The position numbers were made by a program, and so were the translations under genes. Shown piece by piece: positions 1 through 7,362 of a DNA stretch of 8,417 nt (position 1 is its first letter; every line of letters starts with the position of its first letter). The DNA is taken from assembly GCA_937967765.1 (NCBI GenBank), contig CALCML010000121.1, forward strand, positions 1 to 8,417. Reading direction: 5' to 3'. A model generated the notes under the pieces. That model saw only the letters and a list, made by a program, of their open reading frames with translations. It was not told the origin of the DNA and searched no databases. Origin of the DNA: an uncultured Carnobacterium sp. (GTDB lineage Bacteria; Bacillota; Bacilli; Lactobacillales; Aerococcaceae).

Positions 1-867
1 AGACCATCCTAGAAGCGCGATAAAGTTGAACATCGCTTCTGGTAAGTAACCTAAGTCTTTATATTGTTCGATGAATTGTAGAATTGATTCATCACGTTTA
101 GATAATTTCTTACCTGTTTCCGTATTAATGATTAAAGTCATATGTCCGAAACGTGGTGGTTCCCAACCGAATGCTTCGTAAATCATTAATTGTTTTGGAG
201 TGTTCGCAATATGGTCATCTCCACGTAAAACGTGAGTGATTTCCATGAAGTGGTCGTCCACTGCTACTGCGAAGTTGTAAGTTGGCATTCCGTCACGTTT
301 TAAGATAACGAAGTCGCCACCGACACTTGTAGATTCGAATGAGATGTCGCCTTTAACGATATCGTCGAATGCGTAAGTTCCTTGTTTTGGAACACGGAAA
401 CGAACAACAGGAGTGCGTCCTTCTGCTTCAAAAGCGTCACGTTGCTCTTGTGTTAAGTGAGCATGTTGACCGCTGTAGTGCGGCATTTCTCCACGAGCAC
501 GTTGCGCTTCACGTTCTGCTTCCAATTCTTCCTCTGTCATGTAGCATTTATACGCTTTGTCTTCGGCAATTAATTGCTCGATGAGTGGATTATAAATGTG
601 TTCACGTTCTGATTGACGGTATGGACCGTATTTGCCAGGTTTGTCTGGACCTTCATCCCAATCCATTCCAAGCCATGTTAAGTTTTCTAATTGGCTTTCT
701 TCACCGTGTTCAAGATTTCTCTTGCGGTCAGTATCCTCGATACGGATGATGAACTCTCCACCATAATGTCTCGCGAATAAATAGTTAAATAGAGCTGTAC
801 GGGCATTCCCGATGTGTAAGTGCCCTGTTGGACTTGGTGCATAACGTACACGCACTTTATCTGTCAT
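1..867 (-). CDS. gltX: Glutamyl-tRNA synthetase, N-terminal 289 residues (runs off the window)
   Basis: This class I aminoacyl-tRNA synthetase charges tRNA-Glu with glutamate in the cytoplasm; in many Gram-positives it also charges tRNA-Gln for later amidation. Translation from 867 reads [20 protein letters not shown]. The HIGH-type ATP-binding motif (HLHIG) is at residues 16-20 and the KMSKS-type motif (KLSKR) at 254-258, so the whole Rossmann catalytic core is present. Residues 193-226 ([14 protein letters not shown] through [13 protein letters not shown]) are typical of GluRS. The family is usually about 485-500 residues, so the C-terminal anticodon-binding part lies beyond base 1; this is a window edge, not a truncation. 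The start is fixed by a GAAAGGAAG ribosome binding site (875-883) 7 bases upstream. It lies 69 bases after the methyltransferase gene and may have its own promoter there. Whether the enzyme is discriminating cannot be judged without the C-terminal half. Confidence 0.97.
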   Translation of the reverse strand, partial: MTDKVRVRYAPSPTGHLHIGNARTALFNYLFARHYGGEFIIRIEDTDRKRNLEHGEESQLENLTWLGMDWDEGPDKPGKYGPYRQSEREHIYNPLIEQLIAEDKAYKCYMTEEELEAEREAQRARGEMPHYSGQHAHLTQEQRDAFEAEGRTPVVRFRVPKQGTYAFDDIVKGDISFESTSVGGDFVILKRDGMPTYNFAVAVDDHFMEITHVLRGDDHIANTPKQLMIYEAFGWEPPRFGHMTLIINTETGKKLSKRDESILQFIEQYKDLGYLPEAMFNFIALLGWS

Positions 868-899
868 TGTAAAACTTCCTTTCTTTTGTCATCCTTCTT

Positions 900-928
900 A
901 TTGTAAAACTTTTCCATGGGGATTTCCA
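900..928 (-). promoter_or_regulatory. Candidate sigma-A promoter for gltX
   Basis: On the minus strand a -35-like TGGAAA (923-928) stands 17 bases from a -10-like TACAAT (900-905). Transcription would start near 893, giving a leader of about 25 bases that still contains the gltX ribosome binding site. The -35 matches the consensus at 4 of 6 positions and the -10 at 5 of 6. The gap after the methyltransferase gene has no convincing terminator, only a 5-bp inverted repeat (915-919 with 926-930), so gltX may also be read from upstream. Confidence 0.4.
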
Positions 929-936
929 TGATTAAT

Positions 937-1638
937 TTACAAGTCTTCTAAAATATATTTAAAATCTTTTTCTTCGAGCTTTTGAATGAGAATCACTCCG
1001 TCGCCCAGTGGAAGTAAAGTTGATTTTAATGTTGGGTCGCTTTGAACCAAATCAAGGAACATATTGAGGCGGCGATGAATCTTACGCACGCGTCTTGGGC
1101 GCTCCATCACATCATCTAAAATGGTTCCTCCTTGGAAAATATCGTCCACCATTAGTACGCCACCGACTTCAAGCACATCCATACAATATGGGAAGAACTC
1201 GATGTATTTAGCTTTGGCGCTATCCATAAAGAGGAAGTCGTATTTTCCTTGTTCCAGAGTTGGTAAAATATCTGCCGCATCGCCTTCAAGTTGTGTGATA
1301 CGGTCGGCTAACCCTAGTCTTTCAAAGTTGGCTTTGGCACGGCTATACATTAATTCATAGCGATCGATGGTGGTTACTTTCGCTTGTGGTGAAGCTGTGG
1401 CCATCAAACTCGCTGAAAATCCGACTGCCGTTCCAATCTCTAAAATATTTTTTGGTTGGTACAATCCAACAATAAAATCTAGAAACACAGCTGTTTCATG
1501 AGGAATAATTGGAATTCCTAATTCATTGGCTGTATTTTCTAATTCACCCAAGTCCCCCGGAAAACGGCGTTGACTTGAACGCATGTACTCGACCAGTTCC
1601 GGTTTGACAACTGGTCTGTGCATCATTTCGTTTAACAT
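937..1638 (-). CDS. trmR: SAM-dependent O-methyltransferase, TrmR (YrrM)-like
   Basis: This is a 233-residue class I (Rossmann-fold) methyltransferase of the COG4122 O-methyltransferase group. The SAM-binding motif I, LEIGTAVGFS, is at residues 66-75. The acidic metal-site positions are D139 (in FMDSAK) and D165-D166 (in VDDIF). From memory it resembles Bacillus subtilis YrrM/TrmR along its length, including the basic stretch before the C-terminus (ERPRRVRKIHRRLN) and the closing PLGDGVILI. TrmR methylates 5-hydroxyuridine at the wobble position (U34) of tRNA to give 5-methoxyuridine. Related family members methylate catechol-like small molecules, so the substrate is inferred. AAAGGAG (about 1644-1650) precedes the ATG by 5 bases, which favours this start over internal Met5 or Met6. 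It begins 14 bases after the DUF2207 gene, so the two are probably co-transcribed. It is not beside the U32 peptidase genes that accompany yrrM in B. subtilis. Confidence 0.82.
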   Translation of the reverse strand: MLNEMMHRPVVKPELVEYMRSSQRRFPGDLGELENTANELGIPIIPHETAVFLDFIVGLYQPKNILEIGTAVGFSASLMATASPQAKVTTIDRYELMYSRAKANFERLGLADRITQLEGDAADILPTLEQGKYDFLFMDSAKAKYIEFFPYCMDVLEVGGVLMVDDIFQGGTILDDVMERPRRVRKIHRRLNMFLDLVQSDPTLKSTLLPLGDGVILIQKLEEKDFKYILEDL

Positions 1639-1652
1639 AAATTCTCCTTTGA

Positions 1653-3470
1653 TTAGAATCCGCCACCGCCGGATCCTCCACCACTACCACCGCTCGATCC
1701 GCCAGAGAATCCTCCGCCGAATCCACCAGAGTTGCTGCTTCCGTTCACAGCAGTATTCGCAGTGTTGTATGAGCTTGTAAATGTCTTATTAAAATCAGAA
1801 ACAGGATAGTAAATTGTTCCGTTTTGATTTGAATAGAAAATACTGTTTGGTAATTGGTCTGGTATTAATTTTTTCAACACTTTAATCACGTGTTCAGCCA
1901 CGCCTAAAGAGATGGCATAAACAAGGAAGTGATCCCACAGTTGAATACTTGGTAAATCTTCGATTCGCTTCATTGGTGAGAGATCTTTTAGCATTTGTTT
2001 AAAGGCTTGCCATTTACGATAACGTAATTCCCCTTCAAGAGAACGACGGTTGGCAAAAATTCCTGTACCGATCAGCGTTAATGGTCCAACGACAAGGAGT
2101 ACGCCTCCAACAGTCCACAATAAATAATTTACATTCTTCGTTAAGAAGGCCGCACCAATCGTTAAAGCACCGATGATGACGAGTAGGCATCCTGGGAAAC
2201 CACTACGTCCTTGAGGCTCGTCTTTACCAAAGCGCGTTACACGGTATTTCTCAGCCGCAGTATCGACAGCGCCCATCCATTTTTGACATTCATTGTAGTA
2301 AGTCGTTGCATGATTTTTCGCATACTTCTTCACTTGTTCGAGTTCAATCGATGTGCTTGAACCACCAACAACCTCAAAGAGTAAATGAAGCGCTAGTTTT
2401 TCATGACGAAGCAATTCTTTTGTATCATCCACGAGCGTAATCGTATACGGCTCTGTATCGGATAACTTCAAGACTTTCTTACGAACAAGGTCCATCACCG
2501 TCGCACTAAAGTCAGTCATATCTGTTTTCCCGTAAACCGCCTGATTCATAACCGCTGGGGTAATATCTTCAGGAAGTTCATAGAGATGATCTGGAATATG
2601 TTGCACCTTAGCAAGACGATTACGGTTCGCGAAGAATCCTGTCGCAAAGGCATAAACCATGTTTAAGACTAAGAGAATCCAACCAGCAATCATTCCGAAG
2701 AATCCAAGATTTTTAACATTCTTCTCGTCATTGATGAGTTTTTCCTCTTCGGCTACGATGCGGTCAAACGCTTTTTCGTTTTTCACATTTGTATTCGCAT
2801 GTGTCAATGTTTGCGGGAATAACATATGCACTTCCACAAAATCTCCACTTTCGTTTTTAGGAGCCGTTAACGTGACTGAGCGATAGTCGCTCGCAATTTG
2901 CACATTCCCGTTTTGGCCTGCGCCATGTCCCCATGCACGAAGCGTTTCTCTTGAAGCTGTTCCAGGAATATTCACCTTCACCGTAATATTATGTTGGTCG
3001 ATTTCCCACTCTTTTCCGACTACTTTACGGTTTAATTCGGCCGTATCCAAGTAGTTCGTAATGAGTTTTGGAATCGTATATTGGAATGTCACTTTTAATT
3101 TTGAGTTCGAGAATGGGAAAAATACTTTGAACTGAATCTTCGAACCGCTATCCGTTAATTGATACGTTCCCTTTTTCCCAGAATTCTCCTGATTCATTAA
3201 CAGACGCCCTTCGCTCGTTTCTAAATACGCATTGACATCTGTTGGTTTCCCAAAACCAGAGTAATCCAAGTTATAGAAGACCCCGTTATACGCACCGTCC
3301 GATTGGAAGGTGATTGTTTCGAAGAACTGAACGTCCCCATTTTCTAAAATATTTGCTTCGATATCATACTTATCAACGACTAAACTTCTCGCATCAACCG
3401 TAGTACCGAGTCCCAAAAAGGCAACTAATCCTAATAAAAACGTGATGATCCAACGTTTCATTTGTTTCAT
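1653..3470 (-). CDS. DUF2207-family exported membrane protein with Gly/Ser-rich C-terminus
   Basis: This 605-residue protein has the layout of the DUF2207 family of predicted membrane proteins, whose function is unknown. A basic N-terminus and hydrophobic core (residues 7-22) form a signal peptide with a likely cleavage after VDA (25-27). The extracellular part (about 28-250) is rich in beta strands and opens with VDKYDIEANILENGDVQFFE, typical of the family. A membrane segment follows at about 256-279, then a cytoplasmic stretch (about 281-425). A membrane pair lies at about 427-444 and 449-472. The family-like motif LWDHFLVYAISLGVAEHVIK is at 511-530. The last 29 residues (577-605) are nearly all Gly, Ser and Phe. 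An AGAGGTGAG ribosome binding site 4-5 bases upstream supports Met1 over Met4. The gene follows a strong hairpin and precedes the methyltransferase gene by 14 bases. The family assignment is from recognition, not a profile search. Confidence 0.88.
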   Translation of the reverse strand: MKQMKRWIITFLLGLVAFLGLGTTVDARSLVVDKYDIEANILENGDVQFFETITFQSDGAYNGVFYNLDYSGFGKPTDVNAYLETSEGRLLMNQENSGKKGTYQLTDSGSKIQFKVFFPFSNSKLKVTFQYTIPKLITNYLDTAELNRKVVGKEWEIDQHNITVKVNIPGTASRETLRAWGHGAGQNGNVQIASDYRSVTLTAPKNESGDFVEVHMLFPQTLTHANTNVKNEKAFDRIVAEEEKLINDEKNVKNLGFFGMIAGWILLVLNMVYAFATGFFANRNRLAKVQHIPDHLYELPEDITPAVMNQAVYGKTDMTDFSATVMDLVRKKVLKLSDTEPYTITLVDDTKELLRHEKLALHLLFEVVGGSSTSIELEQVKKYAKNHATTYYNECQKWMGAVDTAAEKYRVTRFGKDEPQGRSGFPGCLLVIIGALTIGAAFLTKNVNYLLWTVGGVLLVVGPLTLIGTGIFANRRSLEGELRYRKWQAFKQMLKDLSPMKRIEDLPSIQLWDHFLVYAISLGVAEHVIKVLKKLIPDQLPNSIFYSNQNGTIYYPVSDFNKTFTSSYNTANTAVNGSSNSGGFGGGFSGGSSGGSGGGSGGGGF

Positions 3471-3483
3471 ATGCTCACCTCTA

Positions 3484-3542
3484 TAAAAGAAGTGTGCGAT
3501 GACTGACGACTTCCACGAAGCACTTCGCCGTCACCGTCACAC
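3484..3542 (-). terminator. Long imperfect hairpin with U-rich tail after the DUF1129 gene
   Basis: Read on the minus strand, 3542-3492 folds into one long stem. The outer arms are GTGTG and CACAC, followed by CG, TGAC/GTCA and CGA/TCG blocks with two G-U pairs and small bulges. The tip is CTTC-GTG-GAAG. The descending arm is followed directly by TTCTTTT, as in an intrinsic terminator. It sits 16 bases after the DUF1129 stop and would end the parA-to-DUF1129 transcript. The U-rich tail abuts the ribosome binding site of the DUF2207 gene, so it could also act as an attenuator or be partly read through. The rest of the 88-base gap shows nothing else clear. Confidence 0.65.
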
Positions 3543-3558
3543 AGATTGTTTTCGTTTC

Positions 3559-4242
3559 TTACATTACTGATCCGACAATATTTAATTTCTTCTTCAAGTA
3601 GAATTTACCAGCAAGAGCCGCAGCCCCGATGAGTAAGTACCACTCGTAACTCATTACAATATTAATCACAGATGGGATATATTGTTGACTTAACACCACT
3701 AAGATTAACCAAGCGACCATCGCAACCGTACTTACCACTAAGTAACGGATATATCCGCGTTGACCTTTTGGATTATCGAATTTCGGTGCGTTTTTAGAAA
3801 TCGCAAGCATGACAAATGCCCCTGCGATAAAGTTGATGATAAGTGTGAAGAGTCCCATTGGTTGTGTATCTGCACTTGGGTTTAACATCAACATCACTCC
3901 TGTAACAAGAGCGAATAATCCGCCGACTAAAAGTCCGCCATCAACGGCAATTTGCCAGTCTGGAGATTTTGCATCTGGGTCTTTAGTTGGCCCAGCTACG
4001 ATTGATTGAACGCGTTCTGTTACCGTACCAAACAATTGACGAGCAGTCACACCCGCTTTTTGTTTTTCAACGATTTCTGGAAGCATCACTGATAATTCTT
4101 TTTCGATTTGCGCTTCGTCAAATCCAGCTTCTTTCAATGCGCGTTCTAATTGATAGATGTATTGTTCATTTTTATTTGTTAATTCTGCTTTTAGAGCGTC
4201 TACTGACACTACTACTTCTTCTTGTACGTTTTGTTCTGACAT
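3559..4242 (-). CDS. DUF1129-family membrane protein
   Basis: This is a 227-residue protein of the DUF1129 family, found mainly in lactic acid bacteria; no biochemical role is established. The N-terminal half (about 15-85) is soluble, charged and helical (for example QYIYQLERALKEAGFDEAQIEKEL), ending in a Pro/Asp-rich linker at about 84-96. Four membrane segments follow at about 99-120, 130-148, 166-187 and 199-216, and the end is basic (KFYLKKKL). Such a cytoplasmic helical domain joined to a membrane bundle suggests a sensing or scaffold role, but that is inference. A GGAGG ribosome binding site stands 8 bases before the ATG. It begins 20 bases after ychF and is probably the last gene of the parAB run, since a terminator-like hairpin follows. 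A gene of this family next to ychF is, from memory, common in related genera. Confidence 0.85.
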   Translation of the reverse strand: MSEQNVQEEVVVSVDALKAELTNKNEQYIYQLERALKEAGFDEAQIEKELSVMLPEIVEKQKAGVTARQLFGTVTERVQSIVAGPTKDPDAKSPDWQIAVDGGLLVGGLFALVTGVMLMLNPSADTQPMGLFTLIINFIAGAFVMLAISKNAPKFDNPKGQRGYIRYLVVSTVAMVAWLILVVLSQQYIPSVINIVMSYEWYLLIGAAALAGKFYLKKKLNIVGSVM

Positions 4243-4262
4243 GCTACAATCCTCCGATAACC

Positions 4263-5363
4263 TTATACATTAAATCTAAAGAGCATTACGTCGCCATCTT
4301 GCACGACATATTCTTTACCTTCTTGACGAACTTTTCCGTTTTCTTTTGCAGCCGTCATACTACCGTATTCAAGTAGGTCTGCGTAGGCTACAGTTTCAGC
4401 ACGGATAAATCCACGTTCGAAGTCTGAGTGGATGATTCCCGCACATTGCGGAGCTTTCATGCCGCGGCGGAATGTCCACGCGCGTACTTCTTGTTCACCC
4501 GCTGTAAAGTAAGTCGCTAATCCTAATAAGTGGTATGCTTTTTGGATTAAGATATCTAACCCTGAGATTTCGATACCCATTTCTTCTAAGAAGGCTTGTT
4601 TCTCTTCTTCCTCTAATTCGGCTACCTCTTCTTCGATTTTCGCACAGATGACTACGACTTCTGCATCTTCTTTTGCAGCATAGTCTTCTACTAATTGCAC
4701 ATATTGGTTATGGCCGCCTTCCATCACGTCATCTTCAGAGATGTTTGCGATGTAAAGCATTGGTTTTGTTGTTAAAAGGAATAAGCCTTTCACGATTGGA
4801 AGTTCTTCGTCTGTGAATTCAATCGTACGTGCTAATTGTCCTTCTTCTAACACAGGTTTAATTTTTTCTAAGACTGCAAGTTCAGCAACCGCGTCTTTAT
4901 CTTTTGTTTTCGCAATTTTTGCCACACGAGCGATACGTTTGTCCACTGACTCAAGGTCGGCCAACACTAACTCTAGGTTGATTGTTTCGATGTCGGCGAT
5001 TGGGTCTACTTTTCCAGCCACGTGTGTAATATTTTCGTCTTCAAAACAACGAACTACTTGGCAAATCGCATCTACTTGACGGATATGGCTTAAGAATTTG
5101 TTTCCAAGACCTTCCCCGCGGCTTGCCCCTTTCACGATTCCCGCGATATCTGTAAATTCAAATGTCGTTGGGACAGTTTTCTTTGGTTTCACCAATTCTG
5201 TTAGTTTTTGTAAACGAAGGTCTGGTACTTCTACCACTCCGACGTTTGGGTCAATCGTCGCAAACGGATAGTTCGCTGCTTCGACCCCTGCTTTTGTAAT
5301 TGCATTAAATAATGTTGACTTCCCAACGTTTGGTAAGCCGACGATTCCAGCTGTTAAGGCCAT
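4263..5363 (-). CDS. ychF: Obg-like ribosome-associated ATPase YchF (OLA1 family)
   Basis: This 366-residue protein is full length for YchF, a P-loop NTPase of the Obg group that binds ribosomes and prefers ATP to GTP. It is linked to stress adaptation and translation control in other bacteria. The P-loop GLPNVGKST is at residues 9-17, followed by the family stretch NYPFATIDPNVG (31-42). The G3 motif DIAG is at 72-75. The G4 position reads NISE (207-210), the NxxE form that explains ATP preference in place of the NKxD of true GTPases. A coiled-coil arm lies at about 125-200, and a TGS domain fills about 282-366, ending in the typical GDVMLFRFNV. The ribosome binding site (AAAGAG, about 8 bases upstream) is weaker than those of its neighbours. 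The gap to the DUF951 gene is 16 bases and to the DUF1129 gene 20, so all are probably one transcript. Confidence 0.97.
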   Translation of the reverse strand: MALTAGIVGLPNVGKSTLFNAITKAGVEAANYPFATIDPNVGVVEVPDLRLQKLTELVKPKKTVPTTFEFTDIAGIVKGASRGEGLGNKFLSHIRQVDAICQVVRCFEDENITHVAGKVDPIADIETINLELVLADLESVDKRIARVAKIAKTKDKDAVAELAVLEKIKPVLEEGQLARTIEFTDEELPIVKGLFLLTTKPMLYIANISEDDVMEGGHNQYVQLVEDYAAKEDAEVVVICAKIEEEVAELEEEEKQAFLEEMGIEISGLDILIQKAYHLLGLATYFTAGEQEVRAWTFRRGMKAPQCAGIIHSDFERGFIRAETVAYADLLEYGSMTAAKENGKVRQEGKEYVVQDGDVMLFRFNV

Positions 5364-5379
5364 TTGTCACACTCTTTCT

Positions 5380-5589
5380 TTATTTGTTTTCTTCGGCAAC
5401 AGAAATCGTCACCTTTTTCATCTTCTTCTCGAATTCCCGTCTTGGCATTAGGACCATTTGACCACAGTGATCACACTTGATACGAATGTCCATCCCCATA
5501 CGGATGATTTCCCAGGAATTCGTTTGGCACGCATGCGGCTTTTTCATTTCCACATGATCGTGTAATTGATACGTTGTTCCTGCTTTCAT
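5380..5589 (-). CDS. DUF951 small zinc-ribbon-like protein (YyzM type)
   Basis: This 69-residue soluble protein belongs to the DUF951 family, which includes B. subtilis YyzM and has no established function. The family core is plain: MKKPHAC (15-21), NSWEIIRMGMDIRIKC (24-39) and CDHCG (39-43). Four possible metal ligands, H19, C21, C39 and C42, suggest a small zinc site, though metal binding is inferred. The part after residue 48 is basic (PRREFEKKMKKV), so a nucleic acid partner is possible. An AAAGGAG site 5 bases before the ATG fixes the start. It lies 12 bases after parB and 16 before ychF. This position is conserved in many Firmicutes as far as I recall, which suggests a link to chromosome or ribosome functions rather than a specific job. 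Confidence 0.92.
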   Translation of the reverse strand: MKAGTTYQLHDHVEMKKPHACQTNSWEIIRMGMDIRIKCDHCGQMVLMPRREFEKKMKKVTISVAEENK

Positions 5590-5601
5590 ACAGACTCCTT
5601 T

Positions 5602-6501
5602 TTAATCGTCTAATTCGATTTCTAATACTTCTAAAATACGTGTTAAATCCTTTTGAGAAAGGTATTCAATCTCGATTTTTCCACGCTCGCCTTTTTCGAC
5701 GATTTGCACGCTTGTTCCGAATTTATCCATTAAGCGTTCTTCTGACTCAACGATATACATAGATTTCTTCGGTTTCACTGCTTTTTTAACAACCTTTTTC
5801 ACTGGTTCATTAATCGATTGAACGAGTTGCTCTAAGGCACGAACCGTTAAGCCTTCCTTCACCGCTTTTTTAGCGACCGGTAAAATTTTCGTTTGGTCTT
5901 TTAATCCAAGTAAAGTACGTGCATGTCCTGCTGATAACTCACCGCTTTGAACGAGTTCTTGCACAGGTTGCGGTAACGTTAATAAACGTAAGAAGTTGGC
6001 CACGTATGAACGACTCTTGCCGACACGGTTTGCAACTTCTTCTTGTTTTAATTTCAATGAATCCATCAATGTGCGGTATGCCATCGCTTCATCCAATGGT
6101 TTCAAGTTTTCACGTTGTAAGTTTTCGACAACTGCGATTTGAATCATCGTTTCTTCAGAGTAGTCACGTACGATGGCCGGAATCGTTTCTTTCTCGGCTA
6201 ATTTAGACGCACGCAGACGACGTTCCCCAGCCACAAGCTCGTAGCCTTTAATTTTCGACTTACGAACGATGATTGGTTGGAAGACTCCATTTTGACGAAT
6301 CGATTCAGCTAGTTCTGCCAATCCCTCTTCATCGAACTCTTTACGAGGTTGGTATGGGTTTGGACGAATTTCTGAAACGGCAATTTGTTGAATTTGTTCT
6401 GAATCTTGAACCTGCTCCAATGCATCGATGGTATCCAAGTCATTCATAAAGAGCGCATCAATACCGCGCCCAAGACCTTTTCCTTTTTGATTTTTACTCA
6501 T
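5602..6501 (-). CDS. parB: Chromosome partitioning protein ParB (Spo0J)
   Basis: ParB binds parS sites near the replication origin, loads as a CTP-dependent sliding clamp and recruits SMC and ParA. The N-terminus carries the ParA-stimulating GLGRGIDALF motif (9-18). The CTP-binding ParB/Srx domain covers about 38-130, with GYELVAGERRLRAS (86-99) and the ENLQREN motif (126-132). A helix-turn-helix (about 150-173, EEVANRVGKSRSYVANFLRLL) reads parS. A lysine-rich linker (235-246) leads to the C-terminal dimerisation domain (about 247-299). At 299 residues it is near family length. Its first 8 bases overlap the parA stop (ATGAGTAA), so the two are translationally coupled, with a site AAAGGAAG inside parA. 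Adjacency to parA marks it as Spo0J rather than the paralogue Noc. I see no match to the parS consensus TGTTNCACGTGAAACA in this window. Confidence 0.97.
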   Translation of the reverse strand: MSKNQKGKGLGRGIDALFMNDLDTIDALEQVQDSEQIQQIAVSEIRPNPYQPRKEFDEEGLAELAESIRQNGVFQPIIVRKSKIKGYELVAGERRLRASKLAEKETIPAIVRDYSEETMIQIAVVENLQRENLKPLDEAMAYRTLMDSLKLKQEEVANRVGKSRSYVANFLRLLTLPQPVQELVQSGELSAGHARTLLGLKDQTKILPVAKKAVKEGLTVRALEQLVQSINEPVKKVVKKAVKPKKSMYIVESEERLMDKFGTSVQIVEKGERGKIEIEYLSQKDLTRILEVLEIELDD

Positions 6502-7255
6502 GTGCCAACACTTCCTTTGCTAACTCCATGTACACTTCAGCACCACGAGAGCGTGGATCATAGTCGACAATCGCTTGTCCGTAACTTGGCGCCTCAGATA
6601 GACGTACGTTTCGAGGAATAATTGTTTTATATACTTTTTCACGGAAATACTTAATCACATCGTCTTTCACTTCGTTCCCTAAGTTCGTACGCGCATCGTA
6701 CATCGTTAAAAGAACGCCCTCAATCTTCAACTGCGGATTGAAGTGCTTGCGAACCATCGTGATCGTGTTCATGAGTTGTGATAACCCTTCAAGCGCGTAG
6801 TATTCACATTGCACAGGGATTAAGACCGTGTCGCTGGCCGTAAAAGCATTCATTGTCAAATGCCCTAGTGAAGGCGGGCAGTCGATAAAGATATAATCGT
6901 AGTCATCTTTAATCTTCTTCACGGCTTCCTTCAAGCGTTGTTCACGACGTGGTTGGCTCGTCAATTCGATTTCGGCACCCGCTAACTGAATCGTAGAAGG
7001 AGCAATCATCAAGTTTTCGCGCGTTGTCGGTACAATGACATCGGCCATTGGTACTTGGTTGACTAAAACATCATACACATCTTGTTCTAGCTCTCCTTTT
7101 TGCACGCCAAGACCACTCGTCGCATTTCCTTGAGGGTCACTATCAATAATCAATACTTTTTTGCCATGAACGGCAAGTGCTGCAGCCAAACTCACTGTCG
7201 AAGTTGTCTTACCAACTCCACCTTTTTGGTTGGCAACGGATATCACACGTCCCAT
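6494..7255 (-). CDS. parA: Chromosome partitioning ATPase ParA (Soj)
   Basis: ParA is a deviant-Walker ATPase that works with ParB in origin segregation and, in B. subtilis, controls DnaA. I place the start at 7255, giving 253 residues, the same length as B. subtilis Soj. The ATG has GGAGG 6 bases upstream and the protein then begins MGRVISVANQKGGVGKTT as usual. A longer frame from 7303 would begin inside a terminator hairpin and adds 16 residues unlike the family. The deviant Walker A KGGVGKTT is at 11-18, Walker A' DSDPQGN at 38-44 and Walker B IFIDCPP at 122-128. The arginines known to bind DNA in Soj are both kept (R189 in DARTN, R218 in NVRLSEAPSYG). The gene heads the run parA-parB-DUF951-ychF-DUF1129. 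The upstream hairpin may limit its expression. Confidence 0.97.
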   Translation of the reverse strand: MGRVISVANQKGGVGKTTSTVSLAAALAVHGKKVLIIDSDPQGNATSGLGVQKGELEQDVYDVLVNQVPMADVIVPTTRENLMIAPSTIQLAGAEIELTSQPRREQRLKEAVKKIKDDYDYIFIDCPPSLGHLTMNAFTASDTVLIPVQCEYYALEGLSQLMNTITMVRKHFNPQLKIEGVLLTMYDARTNLGNEVKDDVIKYFREKVYKTIIPRNVRLSEAPSYGQAIVDYDPRSRGAEVYMELAKEVLAHE

Positions 7256-7287
7256 ATTCTTCCTCCATGTTTTCTTGTTATAAAAAA

Positions 7288-7309
7288 GGGAGAATGCAAG
7301 CATTCTCCC
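7288..7309 (-). terminator. Strong hairpin with U6 tract just upstream of parA
   Basis: A perfect inverted repeat (GGGAGAATG at 7288-7296 with CATTCTCCC at 7301-7309, 4-base loop) is followed on the minus strand by TTTTTT. This is a textbook intrinsic terminator. It ends 32 bases before the parA ATG and beyond the lipoprotein gene's own terminator, so it may stop a short leader RNA or act as an attenuator. The plus-strand exit has no T-run, so it points only towards parA. An overlapping alternative pairing (7311-7317 with 7294-7300; 6 Watson-Crick pairs and one G-U) would exclude the terminator stem. Confidence 0.8.
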
Positions 7310-7362
7310 TCTCGCATGTCTACAAAATGTTCTTCATTTCTCGCAATATTTTGTTCTTTTCT

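Noticed and set aside
915..930. Inverted repeat CATGG/CCATG as a terminator after the methyltransferase gene
   Set aside because: The stem is only 5 bp and no T-run follows directly. It overlaps the likely gltX promoter instead.
1887..1892. CACGTG core as a possible parS site
   Set aside because: The flanks do not match TGTTNCACGTGAAACA, and it lies within DUF2207 coding sequence. A second core at 5019-5024 inside ychF fails in the same way.
3987..4376. 129-residue plus-strand reading frame across the ychF/DUF1129 junction
   Set aside because: It overlaps two clear minus-strand genes, has no ribosome binding site or recognisable family, and its Leu-rich composition is what the reverse of such coding sequence gives.
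5602..6501. Noc rather than ParB
   Set aside because: It overlaps parA by 8 bases and keeps the N-terminal GLGRGIDALF motif for ParA interaction, as expected of Spo0J/ParB.
6635..6655. TTTTTCACGGAAATAC resembling a parS half-site inside parA
   Set aside because: It lacks the CACGTG centre and the right arm does not match. The bases encode conserved ParA residues.
7256..7303. A longer ParA starting at 7303 with 16 extra residues
   Set aside because: The start codon sits inside the terminator hairpin and has no ribosome binding site. The ATG at 7255 has GGAGG 6 bases upstream and gives exactly the family's usual N-terminus and length.
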